Notes: a model not told the origin generated them from the sequence alone. DNA of 64,000 bases from Cytobacillus oceanisediminis 2691 (GCF_007678455.1 NZ_VEEP01000002.1:469197-533196); one strand, 5' to 3'; counted from the stretch's first letter, positions 16,278 to 26,080 are shown. Made by a program: numbers and translations.

Positions 16278-17864
16278 TTAATAAACAATAAAATCCTTAT
16301 GGAACACCTTTTCATTATCCTCGGAATCTATTATTCGAAGCTCCGCTGTCCAGTTCCCTTCAATTGGCAGATACGAGCCATTGATCTTGAATTGGACTTT
16401 CCTGGATTGTTCGATTTCGGAAAAAGGAACTTGAATCGGTTGGATTTCAAGGTTGTCTTGATAGATTAAAAATAGTTCAATCCTTTTAATCTCCAGGTTT
16501 TCTTTCTGCGCATTTGCGGTCACTTTAAAATGATTGTAGCCAGGTGCCTTCGGTGAGATCGATGTCGTGAAATCAATATATTGATCTTCATTTTTCCAAT
16601 CCAAAGGTTCATTTTCCGGAAGTGGATTCAAGTGGGTTAAGACACCAACAATCCCTAAAATGATGACCATCACACTGAAATCGATTTTCACCAGGATGCT
16701 GAGTGAACCTTCTTTTTTCTTTTTCATACTATGGCGTAAAAGTGCGCCAATCATGAACACAAGTGTGACCAGGCCAACTTTGACTAGAAGCAGTTTTCCC
16801 CATAGTGCATGGAGCAGATAATTGAGCTCCGGCAAGAAGATTAACGTGTAAGACACTCCCGTTAAAATCAGGATCAGCATGCTGATCAGAGCAACCTGCG
16901 AAAAGAATGGAAGGAATTGGCCAACGTGTTCCCTCTGCTTTTTCCAGTAGGCCAGAATATACAGGATGCCTCCTGCCCATATCGCGGCTGCGAGTAAATG
17001 GACGACATCCAGCTGCAATGACATCGAGCGGATTTCCGTTTCAAAGGCGGCAGCATGTCCGTTAAAACTCTTTGCTGACATCACCGCCAATACCCAAATC
17101 AAGTCGAGCCATTTGAAACGAAGCAGTAGCGGTAAACCTAATAGAGACAAAAGCACAGAAGCGACCAGGGACAACCCGACTGTTGTCCCTGTCAGAACCG
17201 ACCCGATTTCAGTCAGTGTCCAGTGATCAACCAAATCGGATAATTGGACGAATACCAATCCCACAGTGGTGATCAACAGGGCAATTTGCAATCGAAACGC
17301 CCGCTGTCTAAAGGATGGCTTCATTTCTTTTTCCAAAGTATGTATGGCTCCCCATATGATCCAGCCAGTCGTCAGGATCATTGACATATAAAACAGGATC
17401 CTCACCGACGACTTCAATACATTAACTGCAGCCGAGCTCTCTTGCTTTTCCAGGACCTGCTGGTTAATATCCCTTTTGAAGACCGTTTCTTCCCCTATGG
17501 AGACGACATAAGAACTCTTTATGGGATGGCCATCCGCTGAAATGACACTATAGGAAATGACATAATTCCCGTCTGGCAGGTCAGGCAACGGCTGCGTGAT
17601 GAATTTTTGATCCTTGCTCATCTCCGGCTTGCCGTTGACAACCATTTCCCCTTTTTCATTAAAGACCTTAATCGAATAGAGTTCGTTTTCAAGCCTTTCA
17701 TCGAAGGTCAGAACAATCTTTTCCGGGGAATCTGTTAATTCACTATCAGGGGCAGGCTCAGCCATCTTTAGCGTCGCATGGGCAAAGACTTGTTGCGGAA
17801 CCATAAAAATGAATATAAGAGAACATAATATAAAAAGATTACTAATAGCACTTCGCTTGCTCAC
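16278..17864 (-). CDS. ycnJ: YcnJ: CopC/CopD fusion copper transport protein
   Basis: The product has 528 residues. After a signal peptide ending in VFAHATL, a CopC-like beta-barrel domain (residues about 25-120; the mature N-terminal His is a copper ligand) is followed by a CopD-type domain of about eight membrane spans (NGHAAAFETE and LHALWGKLLLVKVG). A C-terminal extracellular domain ends the protein. B. subtilis YcnJ imports copper in scarcity. GTG at 17864 is chosen because AGGTGG precedes it; an earlier in-frame GTG overlaps that site. A perfect 8-base palindrome lies 41 bases upstream. No YcnK regulator gene is adjacent. Confidence 0.9.
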   Translation of the reverse strand: MSKRSAISNLFILCSLIFIFMVPQQVFAHATLKMAEPAPDSELTDSPEKIVLTFDERLENELYSIKVFNEKGEMVVNGKPEMSKDQKFITQPLPDLPDGNYVISYSVISADGHPIKSSYVVSIGEETVFKRDINQQVLEKQESSAAVNVLKSSVRILFYMSMILTTGWIIWGAIHTLEKEMKPSFRQRAFRLQIALLITTVGLVFVQLSDLVDHWTLTEIGSVLTGTTVGLSLVASVLLSLLGLPLLLRFKWLDLIWVLAVMSAKSFNGHAAAFETEIRSMSLQLDVVHLLAAAIWAGGILYILAYWKKQREHVGQFLPFFSQVALISMLILILTGVSYTLIFLPELNYLLHALWGKLLLVKVGLVTLVFMIGALLRHSMKKKKEGSLSILVKIDFSVMVIILGIVGVLTHLNPLPENEPLDWKNEDQYIDFTTSISPKAPGYNHFKVTANAQKENLEIKRIELFLIYQDNLEIQPIQVPFSEIEQSRKVQFKINGSYLPIEGNWTAELRIIDSEDNEKVFHKDFIVY

Positions 17865-17904
17865 AATAAATACCACCTGCCTTTTTCAAAACTCACATAC
17901 CCAT

Positions 17905-17931
17905 TAGTGTATCACTTGATTCAATACACTA
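17905..17931. promoter_or_regulatory. Palindrome in the ycnJ promoter
   Basis: TAGTGTAT and ATACACTA are perfect 8-base arms separated by 11 bases, 41-67 bases upstream of ycnJ. It is a candidate operator for a copper-responsive repressor such as YcnK or CsoR. Confidence 0.5.
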
Positions 17932-18055
17932 TCAATAAAAGGTTTATGATAAAAAACATAGGCACAGTGCTTTTCGCTACAAAGGGATTGTTCTGCTGTC
18001 TAATGAAATACATATTTTAACCCATTATGAATAAATCCCTTCATATGAAAAAAGA

Positions 18056-18077
18056 AGCATCGGTTACGTCCCATGCT
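18056..18077. repeat. Dispersed palindrome, family 1 (short copy)
   Basis: AGCAT-CGGTTACGTCCC-ATGCT repeats the core of the element at 15561 with shorter arms. It lies in the ycnJ-mtlD intergenic space. Confidence 0.6.
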
Positions 18078-18147
18078 CTGGTGAAGATATTAAAGTAAAA
18101 AAAAGCACCCGTTCCTCCATGAACTGGCACTCTGCTTCTACAGAAAA

Positions 18148-18206
18148 GACGGTTCTCGATTTCATGTTTGGCTATTTTCACCATTTCATGAACCAGAAGA
18201 ACCGTC
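18148..18206 (-). terminator. Terminator of the mannitol operon built on a GACGGTTCT repeat
   Basis: Perfect 9-base outer arms GACGGTTCT and AGAACCGTC enclose a partly paired TTTCATG/CATGAA region, with TTTTCTG following on the minus strand. It lies 8 bases after the mtlD stop. Confidence 0.75.
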
Positions 18207-18213
18207 CTCGTTT

Positions 18214-19371
18214 TTATTTGCTTTCCTTCAACCGTTTATACTGTTCAACTATAATGTTGAAAAGTGGTGATTCCGGGGAAATCTGGGTAAAAGTTGCGAT
18301 TGCTTTTTCAAACCCATTTTCCTCAATTGTGTTCTGGATTTTAACTGCTTCTTCGTCACCCTGGAAATCGTATAAGAAAGCTGCGGCTACTCCTTTTAGC
18401 AGGTTGACAGGTTCTTTGGCGACTACCTCGGAATACTGTCTTGCCGGACTTACAAGGCGGTCATTCGGACCGAGTTTCCTGATTGGGGAACGGCCGACCC
18501 TTGTCACTTCATCGACGATGTGCGAATTAGAGAAGCGCTGAAGAATCTTCTGAATGTATTTAGCGTGATCTTCAGCATTGAATCCGTATTTTTTGACTAG
18601 AAACTCGCCGCTTTCGTTCAGCGCACCTTCAACCAGCTCACGGATATGAGGGTTTTCCATTGCCTGATTAATGGTTTCTTCCCCGAAGTAATAACCAAAA
18701 TAGGCTGCCAGTGCATGACCCGTATTTACTGTGAACAATTTACGTTCAATATAAGGGACCAGGTCCTGAACATAGGTGATTCCCTTAATTTCCGGCTTTC
18801 CGCCGACAAGCTTTGTTTCTTCTACTACCCATTCATAGAATGGTTCTACCTTCACCATCAATTTATCTTCATTCGTCTGGTTCGGGACAATCCGGTCGAC
18901 AGCTGAATCCGGGAATCCGAACTGGCCGTCAAACTGAGCGATTTCCTCTTCCGATAATTTCTCAAATACCTTCTCTTTTAAAAGGGAACTTCCGCCAATC
19001 ATATTCTCACATGCAATGATGTTCAGCGGTCTGTCAGACTGCGCAGCCCTTTTGCGCAGGCCCTCAGCTACCAATCCCGCAATCAAAGGAAGAATATTCG
19101 GCCCAATCGCAGTTGTGACCAAATCAGCCTCTGCAATTGCCTGAATCACTTGATCCGGATTCTCTGCGCTGTTGATGGCTCTGACATTCTTAATGACATC
19201 TTCTTGTTGGCCAGGCTCTGCGAGAACCACTTTATACTCATTCTTTTCATTAAGCAAATTAACAATTTCAGCGTTAACGTCTACAAAAACCGTTTCATAG
19301 CCTGAGTGATATAATAAATTCCCGATAAAGCCCCGCCCGATATTCCCAGCTCCAAAGTGTACTGCCAGCAT
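18214..19371 (-). CDS. mtlD: Mannitol-1-phosphate 5-dehydrogenase
   Basis: The 385-residue protein oxidises mannitol 1-phosphate to fructose 6-phosphate with NAD+. The N-terminal MLAVHFGAGNIGRGFIG is the NAD-binding loop. The catalytic-domain signature lies around residues 205-225 (LFTVNTGHALAAYFGY), where the Lys-Asn-x5-His type active site of the polyol-specific long-chain dehydrogenases is found. The length is close to the usual 380-385. It is the last gene of the operon, 1 base after mtlF. Confidence 0.95.
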   Translation of the reverse strand: MLAVHFGAGNIGRGFIGNLLYHSGYETVFVDVNAEIVNLLNEKNEYKVVLAEPGQQEDVIKNVRAINSAENPDQVIQAIAEADLVTTAIGPNILPLIAGLVAEGLRKRAAQSDRPLNIIACENMIGGSSLLKEKVFEKLSEEEIAQFDGQFGFPDSAVDRIVPNQTNEDKLMVKVEPFYEWVVEETKLVGGKPEIKGITYVQDLVPYIERKLFTVNTGHALAAYFGYYFGEETINQAMENPHIRELVEGALNESGEFLVKKYGFNAEDHAKYIQKILQRFSNSHIVDEVTRVGRSPIRKLGPNDRLVSPARQYSEVVAKEPVNLLKGVAAAFLYDFQGDEEAVKIQNTIEENGFEKAIATFTQISPESPLFNIIVEQYKRLKESK

Positions 19372-19372
19372 A

Positions 19373-19813
19373 TTAGTTTACTCCTTCAAAAATCTCTATA
19401 ATTTCTTCTGGTGATTTTGCTGAAATAAGCTTTTCGATATTTTCCTCTTCAGAGCAAACGATCGCAATATTAGATAAGATGCTCAGGTGCTCATCGTTTT
19501 TGCCAGCAATACCGATCAGAAGCTTGACAATATTTCCTCCTCCGAAATCGACGCCTTCTGGCACCTGTACAAACGAAATGCCAGATTCTTTAACAAACTG
19601 CTTGGAATCCTCCGTGCCGTGCGGGATCGCTACGAAATTCCCCATATAAGTTGATGTAAGCTCTTCCCTTTCCATCATTTTTTCAATGTAACTGGGTTCG
19701 ACATATCCTCTTTCGACCAGGACACTGCCTGTCAGCTTGATTGCTTCTTCCTTTGTGTTAAGAGACTTATTTAATAGAATGTTTTCTTTCGTTAAAATTG
19801 ATGACATGTTCAT
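19373..19813 (-). CDS. mtlF: PTS mannitol-specific EIIA component
   Basis: The 146-residue cytoplasmic EIIA protein of the mannitol phosphotransferase system receives phosphate from HPr on His65 (in VAIPHGT) and passes it to the EIIB part of MtlA. It matches the Gram-positive arrangement in which IIA is a separate protein. Its start overlaps the mtlR stop by 4 bases, which suggests translational coupling. Confidence 0.95.
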   Translation of the reverse strand: MNMSSILTKENILLNKSLNTKEEAIKLTGSVLVERGYVEPSYIEKMMEREELTSTYMGNFVAIPHGTEDSKQFVKESGISFVQVPEGVDFGGGNIVKLLIGIAGKNDEHLSILSNIAIVCSEEENIEKLISAKSPEEIIEIFEGVN

Positions 19814-21930
19814 ACACTCCTTAGATGTTCTATTTTTTCGGTGAAAAATTGCTCGAATCTGGTTGAAAGATAGGATGAAATTTGATTTTCATCATTAGAT
19901 TCGAAAATAGCTGTACTTTCTTCACTTTCAATCAGCAACGAACTTAAATGGCTAAGCACTTCAAGCGTTTTTTCATCAGGTTCCTCAGGAGAAAGCATCA
20001 AGAGCAGGAATCTGACTCCCATTGGGGAACCATCCATGCCAGCAGTGATGATGGGATGCTCCAGGGAATAAATCGTGAAGCTCGAGTGAATGACGCCCGG
20101 GGAACGGGCATGAAAAAGTGCCATGGCAGTACCCGGAATACCTAATCCCCCTAATTGTTCCCTTGCTTTCAGCGCATCTACCACAAGATCGATATGTTCT
20201 ACTGCCTTTTTCCGGTATAGCTGTTGAACAGCCTGATTTAGGATTTCATCAGTAGTTTTCCGTTCCCTTATTTTAACCAATTCAAAACCCAAAAGAAGTT
20301 TTGAGATCGTTTCACTATATTTTTGAACAGTCTGTAGTTCTTCAATGAAATTTATTGCGTTTTTTGTCTTTCCAGTTTTTTGGCTCGAAAAAGGAAGACT
20401 TCGATCGGAACGGTTGATGAGTTTATATTTATTGATGAAAGAACGAATCTTTTCAATTTCGTCCTTGTTCAGCATTGGACTGACAATGATGTAGTCATTG
20501 TAATCAGGAATTGGAATCGTCGAAATGACGAGCTGGTAATCAGATTGCTTCAACTTTTTGAATTCCATGACTGATACATTTTGGACATTCTTCAGCTCCG
20601 GAAATTCCTTTTGCAGTCTGGTGACAAGCATTTTAGATGTGCCGATGCCGCTCGAGCAGATGACCAGTGTTTTAAAGTCAGCAAGTTCCCTGCGCCCCAG
20701 TACTGCTGCACCAAAATGCATGACAAGGTAACCAACTTCCTCATCAGGAACATGATGTTCCGGGAAAACTTCCTCTACCGCCTGTTTAACGATCGAGAAC
20801 AGTTTAGGATAATCCTTTTTAACCTTCTCTGTTAAAGGGTTACTGATGCCCATCCCCTGTTTGATACGGTACATCGCTGGCTTCAAATGCATGACCAGCC
20901 CTTCAAATAATGAACGGTTCGCCGATAGTTCTGTTTCTACTTTTTTTTCAACATAATCAATCAGGTGCTTCGCCTTTAGCGCAACCTGCATGTTTGATTC
21001 TTCCATCAGATACTCATTATCATGTCTTAGCTTCGCGCCCTTAAGGTGCATGGTGATGTATGCCACTTCTGCTTCAGGAATTCCGATATTGAAAACCTGC
21101 TCCAATTGGGCAACGATTTTTTCGGCGAATTTATATTCCTTTGAGGATTGCTGATCCTCCATATAAGATGGATTAATGGCAATTCCTTCACCTTTTTGGA
21201 TTCTTTCGATTGCCAGAGCAAGATGGACAACCAGTCCAATATAGGCACTGTCCGCCATTGCAAAAGGCAGCTCCTGTATGATGGAATCCACTACTTTTTC
21301 AACAATCAGCAGCTTCTGCTTTTCGACCAGGCCCAACAGCCTATCAGAAATTGTGTTCAATTGCTGGGTTGATCGCTTTTGGATGGTCTCCCTTGCAAGG
21401 GAAAGGATTTCTGATTCATCCAGATGAGCCGAAATCAGGTATCTCATAGCCCGCCTTTTTGCAGCTTCGTCTCCCTCAAGTTCGACTCCATACCCTCTTT
21501 TTCTAATCAGGCTCAAACCGAAGGATTCCAGCTTGTCCTCTAATTTTGATAAATCTGTGCTGACAGTGGCAATCGTGACGTTAAGGTCATTGGCCAGTCC
21601 GAGCAGCTTCACCGGACCCTTTGTTTCCAACAGTTCACACAGGATGATTGTCTGCCGTTCGTCTGGAGTATATTCTGTGTGAAAAAGATTAAACAGGAAA
21701 AGCTCCAATTGATGTATTTTCTCTGGGTCACCAGATATTTGGACGCCGACCCCAGCTTTTTTCAGCAAGGTAAGCTCATATTCCGCCAGGATATCTTCTA
21801 TATTTTTCAAATCCCGATGAACGGTCCTTCCGCTTACACCAATCCTGTCTGCGAGATCTTTCACTGTCATTTCTTCTTTTTCAGTCAGCAAGATTTCTAA
21901 AACCTGTCTCTCTCTTGCTGAAATATACAT
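19810..21930 (-). CDS. mtlR: Mannitol operon transcriptional activator MtlR
   Basis: The product has 706 residues. In order it carries a DeoR-type helix-turn-helix (residues about 2-60, ADRIGVSGRTVHRDLKNIE), a second Mga-like HTH, two PRD domains (about 185-400, with conserved His in MHLKGAKLRHD and MHFGAAV), an EIIB-Gat-like domain (TLVICSSGIGTSKML near residue 420) and a C-terminal EIIA-like domain. This is the layout of MtlR of Bacillus and Geobacillus, which senses the phosphorylation state of HPr and EIIB-Mtl. ATG at 21930 is taken because CGGGAG lies 8 bases upstream; an earlier GTG overlaps it. Two GTTGTTGACAA motifs upstream are probable binding sites. Confidence 0.95.
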   Translation of the reverse strand: MYISARERQVLEILLTEKEEMTVKDLADRIGVSGRTVHRDLKNIEDILAEYELTLLKKAGVGVQISGDPEKIHQLELFLFNLFHTEYTPDERQTIILCELLETKGPVKLLGLANDLNVTIATVSTDLSKLEDKLESFGLSLIRKRGYGVELEGDEAAKRRAMRYLISAHLDESEILSLARETIQKRSTQQLNTISDRLLGLVEKQKLLIVEKVVDSIIQELPFAMADSAYIGLVVHLALAIERIQKGEGIAINPSYMEDQQSSKEYKFAEKIVAQLEQVFNIGIPEAEVAYITMHLKGAKLRHDNEYLMEESNMQVALKAKHLIDYVEKKVETELSANRSLFEGLVMHLKPAMYRIKQGMGISNPLTEKVKKDYPKLFSIVKQAVEEVFPEHHVPDEEVGYLVMHFGAAVLGRRELADFKTLVICSSGIGTSKMLVTRLQKEFPELKNVQNVSVMEFKKLKQSDYQLVISTIPIPDYNDYIIVSPMLNKDEIEKIRSFINKYKLINRSDRSLPFSSQKTGKTKNAINFIEELQTVQKYSETISKLLLGFELVKIRERKTTDEILNQAVQQLYRKKAVEHIDLVVDALKAREQLGGLGIPGTAMALFHARSPGVIHSSFTIYSLEHPIITAGMDGSPMGVRFLLLMLSPEEPDEKTLEVLSHLSSLLIESEESTAIFESNDENQISSYLSTRFEQFFTEKIEHLRSV

Positions 21931-21969
21931 AAAGGTCACTCCCGTCTGATGAAATCCAACTCCTCTTAG

Positions 21970-21984
21970 GTTGTTGACAAAATT
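21970..21984. promoter_or_regulatory. Putative MtlR box 1
   Basis: GTTGTTGACAAAATT occurs upstream of mtlR; near-identical copies are at 22065 and 23641. In the direction of the operon it reads AATTTTGTCAACAAC, so it is not a -35 element for these genes. Confidence 0.5.
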
Positions 21985-22064
21985 GATATTTCATACTGAC
22001 AATTCTATTTTAAAATGCAAAATCCCCTTATACAACAAATGATAAACGAAAATTAGTCAATTGA

Positions 22065-22079
22065 GTTGTTGACAAGATT
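22065..22079. promoter_or_regulatory. Putative MtlR box 2
   Basis: GTTGTTGACAAGATT differs from box 1 at one position. It lies between the mtlA stop and mtlR. Confidence 0.45.
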
Positions 22080-22080
22080 T

Positions 22081-22130
22081 AATAAGTTAAAAGCCCAACC
22101 ACAACTGGCTGGGCTCTTTACTTATTTTTT
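22081..22130 (-). terminator. Terminator or attenuator after mtlA
   Basis: AATAAGT-AAAAGCCCA pairs with TGGGCTCTTT-ACTTATT and overlaps the mtlA stop. It would lower transcription from mtlA into mtlR. Confidence 0.7.
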
Positions 22131-23540
22131 CAGTGAATTGATCAATTCATCATATTTAGGACTGTTCAGGAAGTTTTCAACAGAAATATGAGTAGCATTT
22201 GGCAGTTTTGCCTTCGCACGGTCTGTCAAATCTTTATGTGTAATAACAATGTCTGCGTCCTCTGGAAGATTATTAATCGCAGTATTGATGACTGTTTGAT
22301 CAAGTCCTGCTTTTTGGACTTTATTTCTTAGGATTCCAGCGCCCATCGCACTTGAACCCATCCCTGCATCACAGGCAAACACGATTTTGTTGACATCAAC
22401 AGCTTTCACTTCAGCAGGCTCACTTGTTAATGCAGATGAAACAGAGCTCTTCTTGCCTTTCATTTCTTCCATTTTAGCTGCAGCTGCAGTCAAATCTTCC
22501 TCTGTCGCCTTGCTTGTTTTCAAGATCAGCGATGCAACTGCGAATGAAACGGCTGCGGCTACGATTACACCAGCAAGAGTTGCGAAATAACCGCCTTTTG
22601 GTGTCATCGCAAGTAATGCGAAGATACTTCCTGGTGATGGAGCTGCCACTAGACCTGCATCAAGAAGATTGAATGTGAACACTCCGCTCACACCACCCGC
22701 GATTGCAGCAAGGATCAGCATTGGCTTCATCAGGATATACGGGAAGTAAATCTCATGGATACCACCAAGGAAGTGGATAATGACTGCACCAGGTGCTGTT
22801 TGTTTTGCTGTTCCCTTTCCAAATAACCAGAATGCAAGCAGGATACCCAAACCAGGTCCTGGGTTTGTTTCAAGCAAGAACAGAATTGATTTCCCAGCAT
22901 CTGCTGCCTGGTCAATTGCCAATGGGCTTAAGATACCGTGATTGATTGCATTGTTTAAGAATAAAACTTTTGCTGGTTCGATAAAGATGTTAGCCAATGG
23001 CAGCATTTTTGCATTGATAATCGCTTCCACGCCGCTTGCAAGTACATTGCTTATTCCTTGTACAACTGGACCGATTCCCTTATATGCCAATAAAGTTAAA
23101 AGGCCGCCAAGAATACCAGCTGAGAAGTTATTGACAAGCATTTCAAAACCAGATTTTACTTTTCCATGGATGGCCTGGTCAAACTTCTTGATCACCCATC
23201 CGCCAATAGGTCCCATGATCATTGCGCCAAGGAACATGGGAATATCCGTACCGACGATGACACCCATTGTTGCTGTCGCACCGACTACACCGCCTCGGAC
23301 ATCATAAATCATCTTACCGCCAGTATAACCAATCAACAGTGGCAGCAGGAATGTGATCATTGGGCCAACCAGCTTTGCCAGATCCTCATTCGGAAGCCAG
23401 CCAGTCGGGATGAATAATGCCGTAATCAAGCCCCATGCGATAAAGGCTCCGATATTCGGCATCACCATGCCGCTTAAATAACTACCAAATTTTTGTATCC
23501 TTACTTTGACATCTTGTTTATTATCAACAGATTCATTCAT
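22122..23540 (-). CDS. mtlA: PTS mannitol-specific EIICB component
   Basis: The 472-residue membrane protein brings mannitol in as mannitol 1-phosphate. Residues about 15-345 form the multi-span EIIC domain ([32 protein letters not shown] with the conserved Glu of the GxHE motif). A linker leads to the EIIB domain with phospho-cysteine in [14 protein letters not shown]. The EIIA part is encoded separately (mtlF), as in Bacillus. GGAGGGGG precedes the ATG. The promoter region carries a cre-like site and a putative MtlR box. It is the first gene of mtlA-mtlR-mtlF-mtlD. Confidence 0.95.
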   Translation of the reverse strand: MNESVDNKQDVKVRIQKFGSYLSGMVMPNIGAFIAWGLITALFIPTGWLPNEDLAKLVGPMITFLLPLLIGYTGGKMIYDVRGGVVGATATMGVIVGTDIPMFLGAMIMGPIGGWVIKKFDQAIHGKVKSGFEMLVNNFSAGILGGLLTLLAYKGIGPVVQGISNVLASGVEAIINAKMLPLANIFIEPAKVLFLNNAINHGILSPLAIDQAADAGKSILFLLETNPGPGLGILLAFWLFGKGTAKQTAPGAVIIHFLGGIHEIYFPYILMKPMLILAAIAGGVSGVFTFNLLDAGLVAAPSPGSIFALLAMTPKGGYFATLAGVIVAAAVSFAVASLILKTSKATEEDLTAAAAKMEEMKGKKSSVSSALTSEPAEVKAVDVNKIVFACDAGMGSSAMGAGILRNKVQKAGLDQTVINTAINNLPEDADIVITHKDLTDRAKAKLPNATHISVENFLNSPKYDELINSLKK

Positions 23541-23585
23541 CTAGATTCCCCCTCCAATTAGAAGAATTAACTTTATAGTTTTATA

Positions 23586-23599
23586 TTAAAGCGTTTACA
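23586..23599. promoter_or_regulatory. Putative cre site (CcpA) before mtlA
   Basis: TTAAAGCGTTTACA reads TGTAAACGCTTTAA on the operon strand, close to the cre pattern TGNAANCGNNNNCA with one end mismatch. It lies 46 bases upstream of the mtlA start. Confidence 0.55.
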
Positions 23600-23640
23600 A
23601 ATCTGTTTCAATTTAATGAAAAGTGCATTTTGGCAAAAGG

Positions 23641-23655
23641 ATTGTTGACAAAATT
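23641..23655. promoter_or_regulatory. Putative MtlR box 3
   Basis: ATTGTTGACAAAATT shares 14 of 15 bases with box 1. It lies about 100 bases upstream of mtlA; a TTTTGCCAAAA stretch beside it may be part of the site. Confidence 0.5.
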
Positions 23656-23656
23656 A

Positions 23657-23703
23657 AAAAGGGACCAAAAAGCCTAATTCAAAGAATGGCTTTTCGGTCC
23701 TTT
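23657..23703 (-). terminator. Terminator of glmS
   Basis: AAAGGGACC-AAAAGCC and GGCTTTT-GGTCCTTT pair around a short loop, 8 bases after the glmS stop. Confidence 0.8.
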
Positions 23704-23710
23704 ATGATCA

Positions 23711-25513
23711 TTATTCAACCGTCACCGATTTGGCTAGATTGCGCGGTTTATCAACATCGCATCCCCTGTGAAGAGCTGCGTAGTAAGCAATCAATTGCAG
23801 TGGAATGACTGAAATAAGCGGAGTAAGCACCTCATGTACTTTCGGGATGACAAAGCTGTCTTCATCCATATTCAGCCCCTTCATGGAGATGATACAAGGG
23901 TTTGCTCCTCGCGCTGCCACTTCTTTGACATTCCCGCGGATACTTAAATTCACACTCTCCTGGGTTGCCAGGGCAATGATTGGAGTGCCTTCTTCAATCA
24001 AGGCAATGGTTCCATGCTTTAATTCTCCACCGGCAAAGCCTTCAGCCTGAATATAGGAAATTTCCTTCAGCTTCAGGGCTCCTTCCATACCGACAAAATA
24101 GTCGACGCCCCGGCCAATGAAGAAGCAATTAGGTGTTACTGACAAGAACTCAGTCGCGATTTGTTCGAAAATTTCCTTGGAATCGCAAAGGACTTCCATA
24201 GCATTCGCGATGATCCCAAGTTCTCTTAAAAGCTCAAACTTAACTGGAATTTGACGGCTCTGCGCGGAAACATCCGCTAAGATGGCCAGAACAGCAAGCT
24301 GTGCTGTATACGCTTTGGAAGAAGCGACAGCAATTTCAGGGCCTGCATGCAGGAGCAAGGTAAAATCCGCTTCGCGTGATAAAGTTGATCCCGCAACGTT
24401 CGTTATCGTTAATGCAGGGTAACCTAATTCTTTCACTTTTACAAGCACAGCGCGGCTGTCAGCTGTTTCCCCGCTTTGGGAAATAAAGATGAACAACGGC
24501 TTTGCAGACAGCAAAGGCATATTATAGACAAATTCGCTGGCAATATGGACTTCAACCGGCTTTTTAGCAATCGTCTCAATGAATTGCTTTCCTACCAGTC
24601 CGGCATGATACGATGTACCCGCAGCAATAATATAAATACGATCCGAATCATTCACTGCATTTACAATGTTGGGTTCAATCGTTAACTTTCCCTCTTCATT
24701 TTGATAAGTCTGGATAATCTTCCTCATCACCAAAGGCTGTTCATCAATTTCCTTTAACATGTAATGCGGATACGTACCTTTCTCGATATCCGTCGCATCA
24801 ATTTCCGCGAGATAAGGTTCTCGTTCAATGCTTTCTCCATTTCGATCCTGAATCAGCACTTGATCAGCTTTTACAATGACCACTTCTTTATCCATAATTT
24901 CCACATATCTGTTCGTAACCTGGATCATCGCCATAGCATCGCTGGCAACCACATTGAAGTCATCGCCTAATCCAACGAGTAACGGGCTTTTATTCTTTGC
25001 GACATAAATCGTTTCATCGTCCTCATTATCGATCAGTGCAAGCGCATAGGATCCTTGAAGCAGATCAAGCGTTTTCTGGAAGGCTGTTAAAACCTCCTGT
25101 CCTTCCGAAACAAAACGTTCCATCAACTGCACAATCACTTCGGTGTCCGTTTCACTGGCAAAAGGAACATCACTCAAATACTCACGCTTCAACAAATCGT
25201 AATTCTCAATGACTCCGTTATGAACAAGTGTAAAACGCCCTTCAGCGCTTTGATGGGGATGCGAATTCACTTTACTCGGCACACCATGTGTCGCCCAGCG
25301 AGTATGGCCAATCCCCATGGAAGCGTCAATATTCTCATCTACGATCGCTCTTAAATCAGCAATCCGGCCCTTTTCCTTAAAAACATGAACACCCTCGCCA
25401 TTCATGACAGCAATTCCGGCGGAGTCATATCCCCTGTATTCAAGCTTCTCGAGACCCTTCAATAAAATTTCCTTCGTATCTTTATTCCCAATATATCCTA
25501 CAATTCCGCACAT
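23711..25513 (-). CDS. glmS: Glutamine--fructose-6-phosphate aminotransferase (isomerising)
   Basis: This 600-residue enzyme makes glucosamine 6-phosphate from fructose 6-phosphate and glutamine, the first step to UDP-GlcNAc and the cell wall. After Met removal the N-terminal Cys (MCGIVGYIG) is the glutaminase nucleophile. Two SIS domains follow ([13 protein letters not shown] and [13 protein letters not shown]) and the protein ends [11 protein letters not shown]. The start is fixed by this family-wide MCGIVGY and by GGAGG upstream. A longer open frame to 25690 only reads through the ribozyme. Expression is controlled by the self-cleaving glmS ribozyme in the leader. Confidence 0.97.
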   Translation of the reverse strand: MCGIVGYIGNKDTKEILLKGLEKLEYRGYDSAGIAVMNGEGVHVFKEKGRIADLRAIVDENIDASMGIGHTRWATHGVPSKVNSHPHQSAEGRFTLVHNGVIENYDLLKREYLSDVPFASETDTEVIVQLMERFVSEGQEVLTAFQKTLDLLQGSYALALIDNEDDETIYVAKNKSPLLVGLGDDFNVVASDAMAMIQVTNRYVEIMDKEVVIVKADQVLIQDRNGESIEREPYLAEIDATDIEKGTYPHYMLKEIDEQPLVMRKIIQTYQNEEGKLTIEPNIVNAVNDSDRIYIIAAGTSYHAGLVGKQFIETIAKKPVEVHIASEFVYNMPLLSAKPLFIFISQSGETADSRAVLVKVKELGYPALTITNVAGSTLSREADFTLLLHAGPEIAVASSKAYTAQLAVLAILADVSAQSRQIPVKFELLRELGIIANAMEVLCDSKEIFEQIATEFLSVTPNCFFIGRGVDYFVGMEGALKLKEISYIQAEGFAGGELKHGTIALIEEGTPIIALATQESVNLSIRGNVKEVAARGANPCIISMKGLNMDEDSFVIPKVHEVLTPLISVIPLQLIAYYAALHRGCDVDKPRNLAKSVTVE

Positions 25514-25533
25514 GTTAGTATCCTCCAATGAAG

Positions 25534-25722
25534 GGGCAGAACGCTTTAAGGGCTTTTCTGCCCCAATAATTTTTCGCATATCCTTCTCTTTGTCCAAAGG
25601 ATTGCCCCTCTGTTTTAAAGAAGAAATTTCGGTTGTGCGAACCAACCGAGAGGTATCCGCCGAAAGTTCGATAAACCTCTTCCTCGTCAACTAACCACTT
25701 CCAGGTTAGTCCAGGCGCTTTC
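25534..25722 (-). ncRNA. glmS ribozyme (glucosamine-6-phosphate-activated)
   Basis: On the minus strand the leader contains AAAGCGCCTGGACT (cleavage expected between A25719 and G25718), GTTGACGAGG, GGTTTATCGA and CGGCGGATACC. These are the conserved core pieces of the glmS ribozyme in the right order. Variable stems lie between them (GGTTGGTTCGCACAACC is one hairpin). A hairpin GGGGCAGAA/TTCTGCCCC at 25534-25565 closes the leader before the ribosome site. Binding of glucosamine 6-phosphate triggers cleavage and mRNA decay. The 3' boundary is approximate. Confidence 0.93.
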
Positions 25723-25905
25723 ACTTACTAAAAACCTTCACAACCCACCTTTCTAAATCTGAAGTTAAAAGAACAACTTAATACTACCTGATGGCCAGAA
25801 ATCCTACAATGCAGTTCATTAATTCGTCAATTTTCATTTTCCTGGCACAGCCACTTTAGAGTAGTGTGACAAGTTATGTCATCATACTCCCGCTCCCTAA
25901 GGTAG

Positions 25906-25986
25906 CAGGACTTAACCTACAGCTTCAACCATAAGCCAAGTCTGCCTGAGAGTAAAATGAAGCTGGCAGACGTGAAAAGAAGATAA
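25906..25986 (+). pseudogene. 3' remnant of a CYP152-type cytochrome P450 gene
   Basis: Twenty-six codons ending in TAA read QDLTYSFNHKPSLPESKM... and match, without gaps, the last 26 codons of the intact P450 gene ending at 40221 (QDLNYSMNDIPSLPESKM...). DNA similarity carries on past both stop codons through a GAGACAGAGGGA-like stretch to about 26012. Upstream of 25906 the match is lost. It is the tail of a lost paralogue or a duplicated gene end. It has no start and no heme region. Confidence 0.8.
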
Positions 25987-26080
25987 TTTTCTTTTAGACA
26001 GAGGGACGGTTCTGTAGTCTCACACCCTTAAGTGTAATGTATTCCCCGACCCTCATTAAAGAAACATGATGTACCAAAAT

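Noticed and set aside
25514-25690. N-terminal extension of glmS (59 codons)
   Set aside because: It reads through the glmS ribozyme and leader hairpin; the enzyme must start at MCGIVG.
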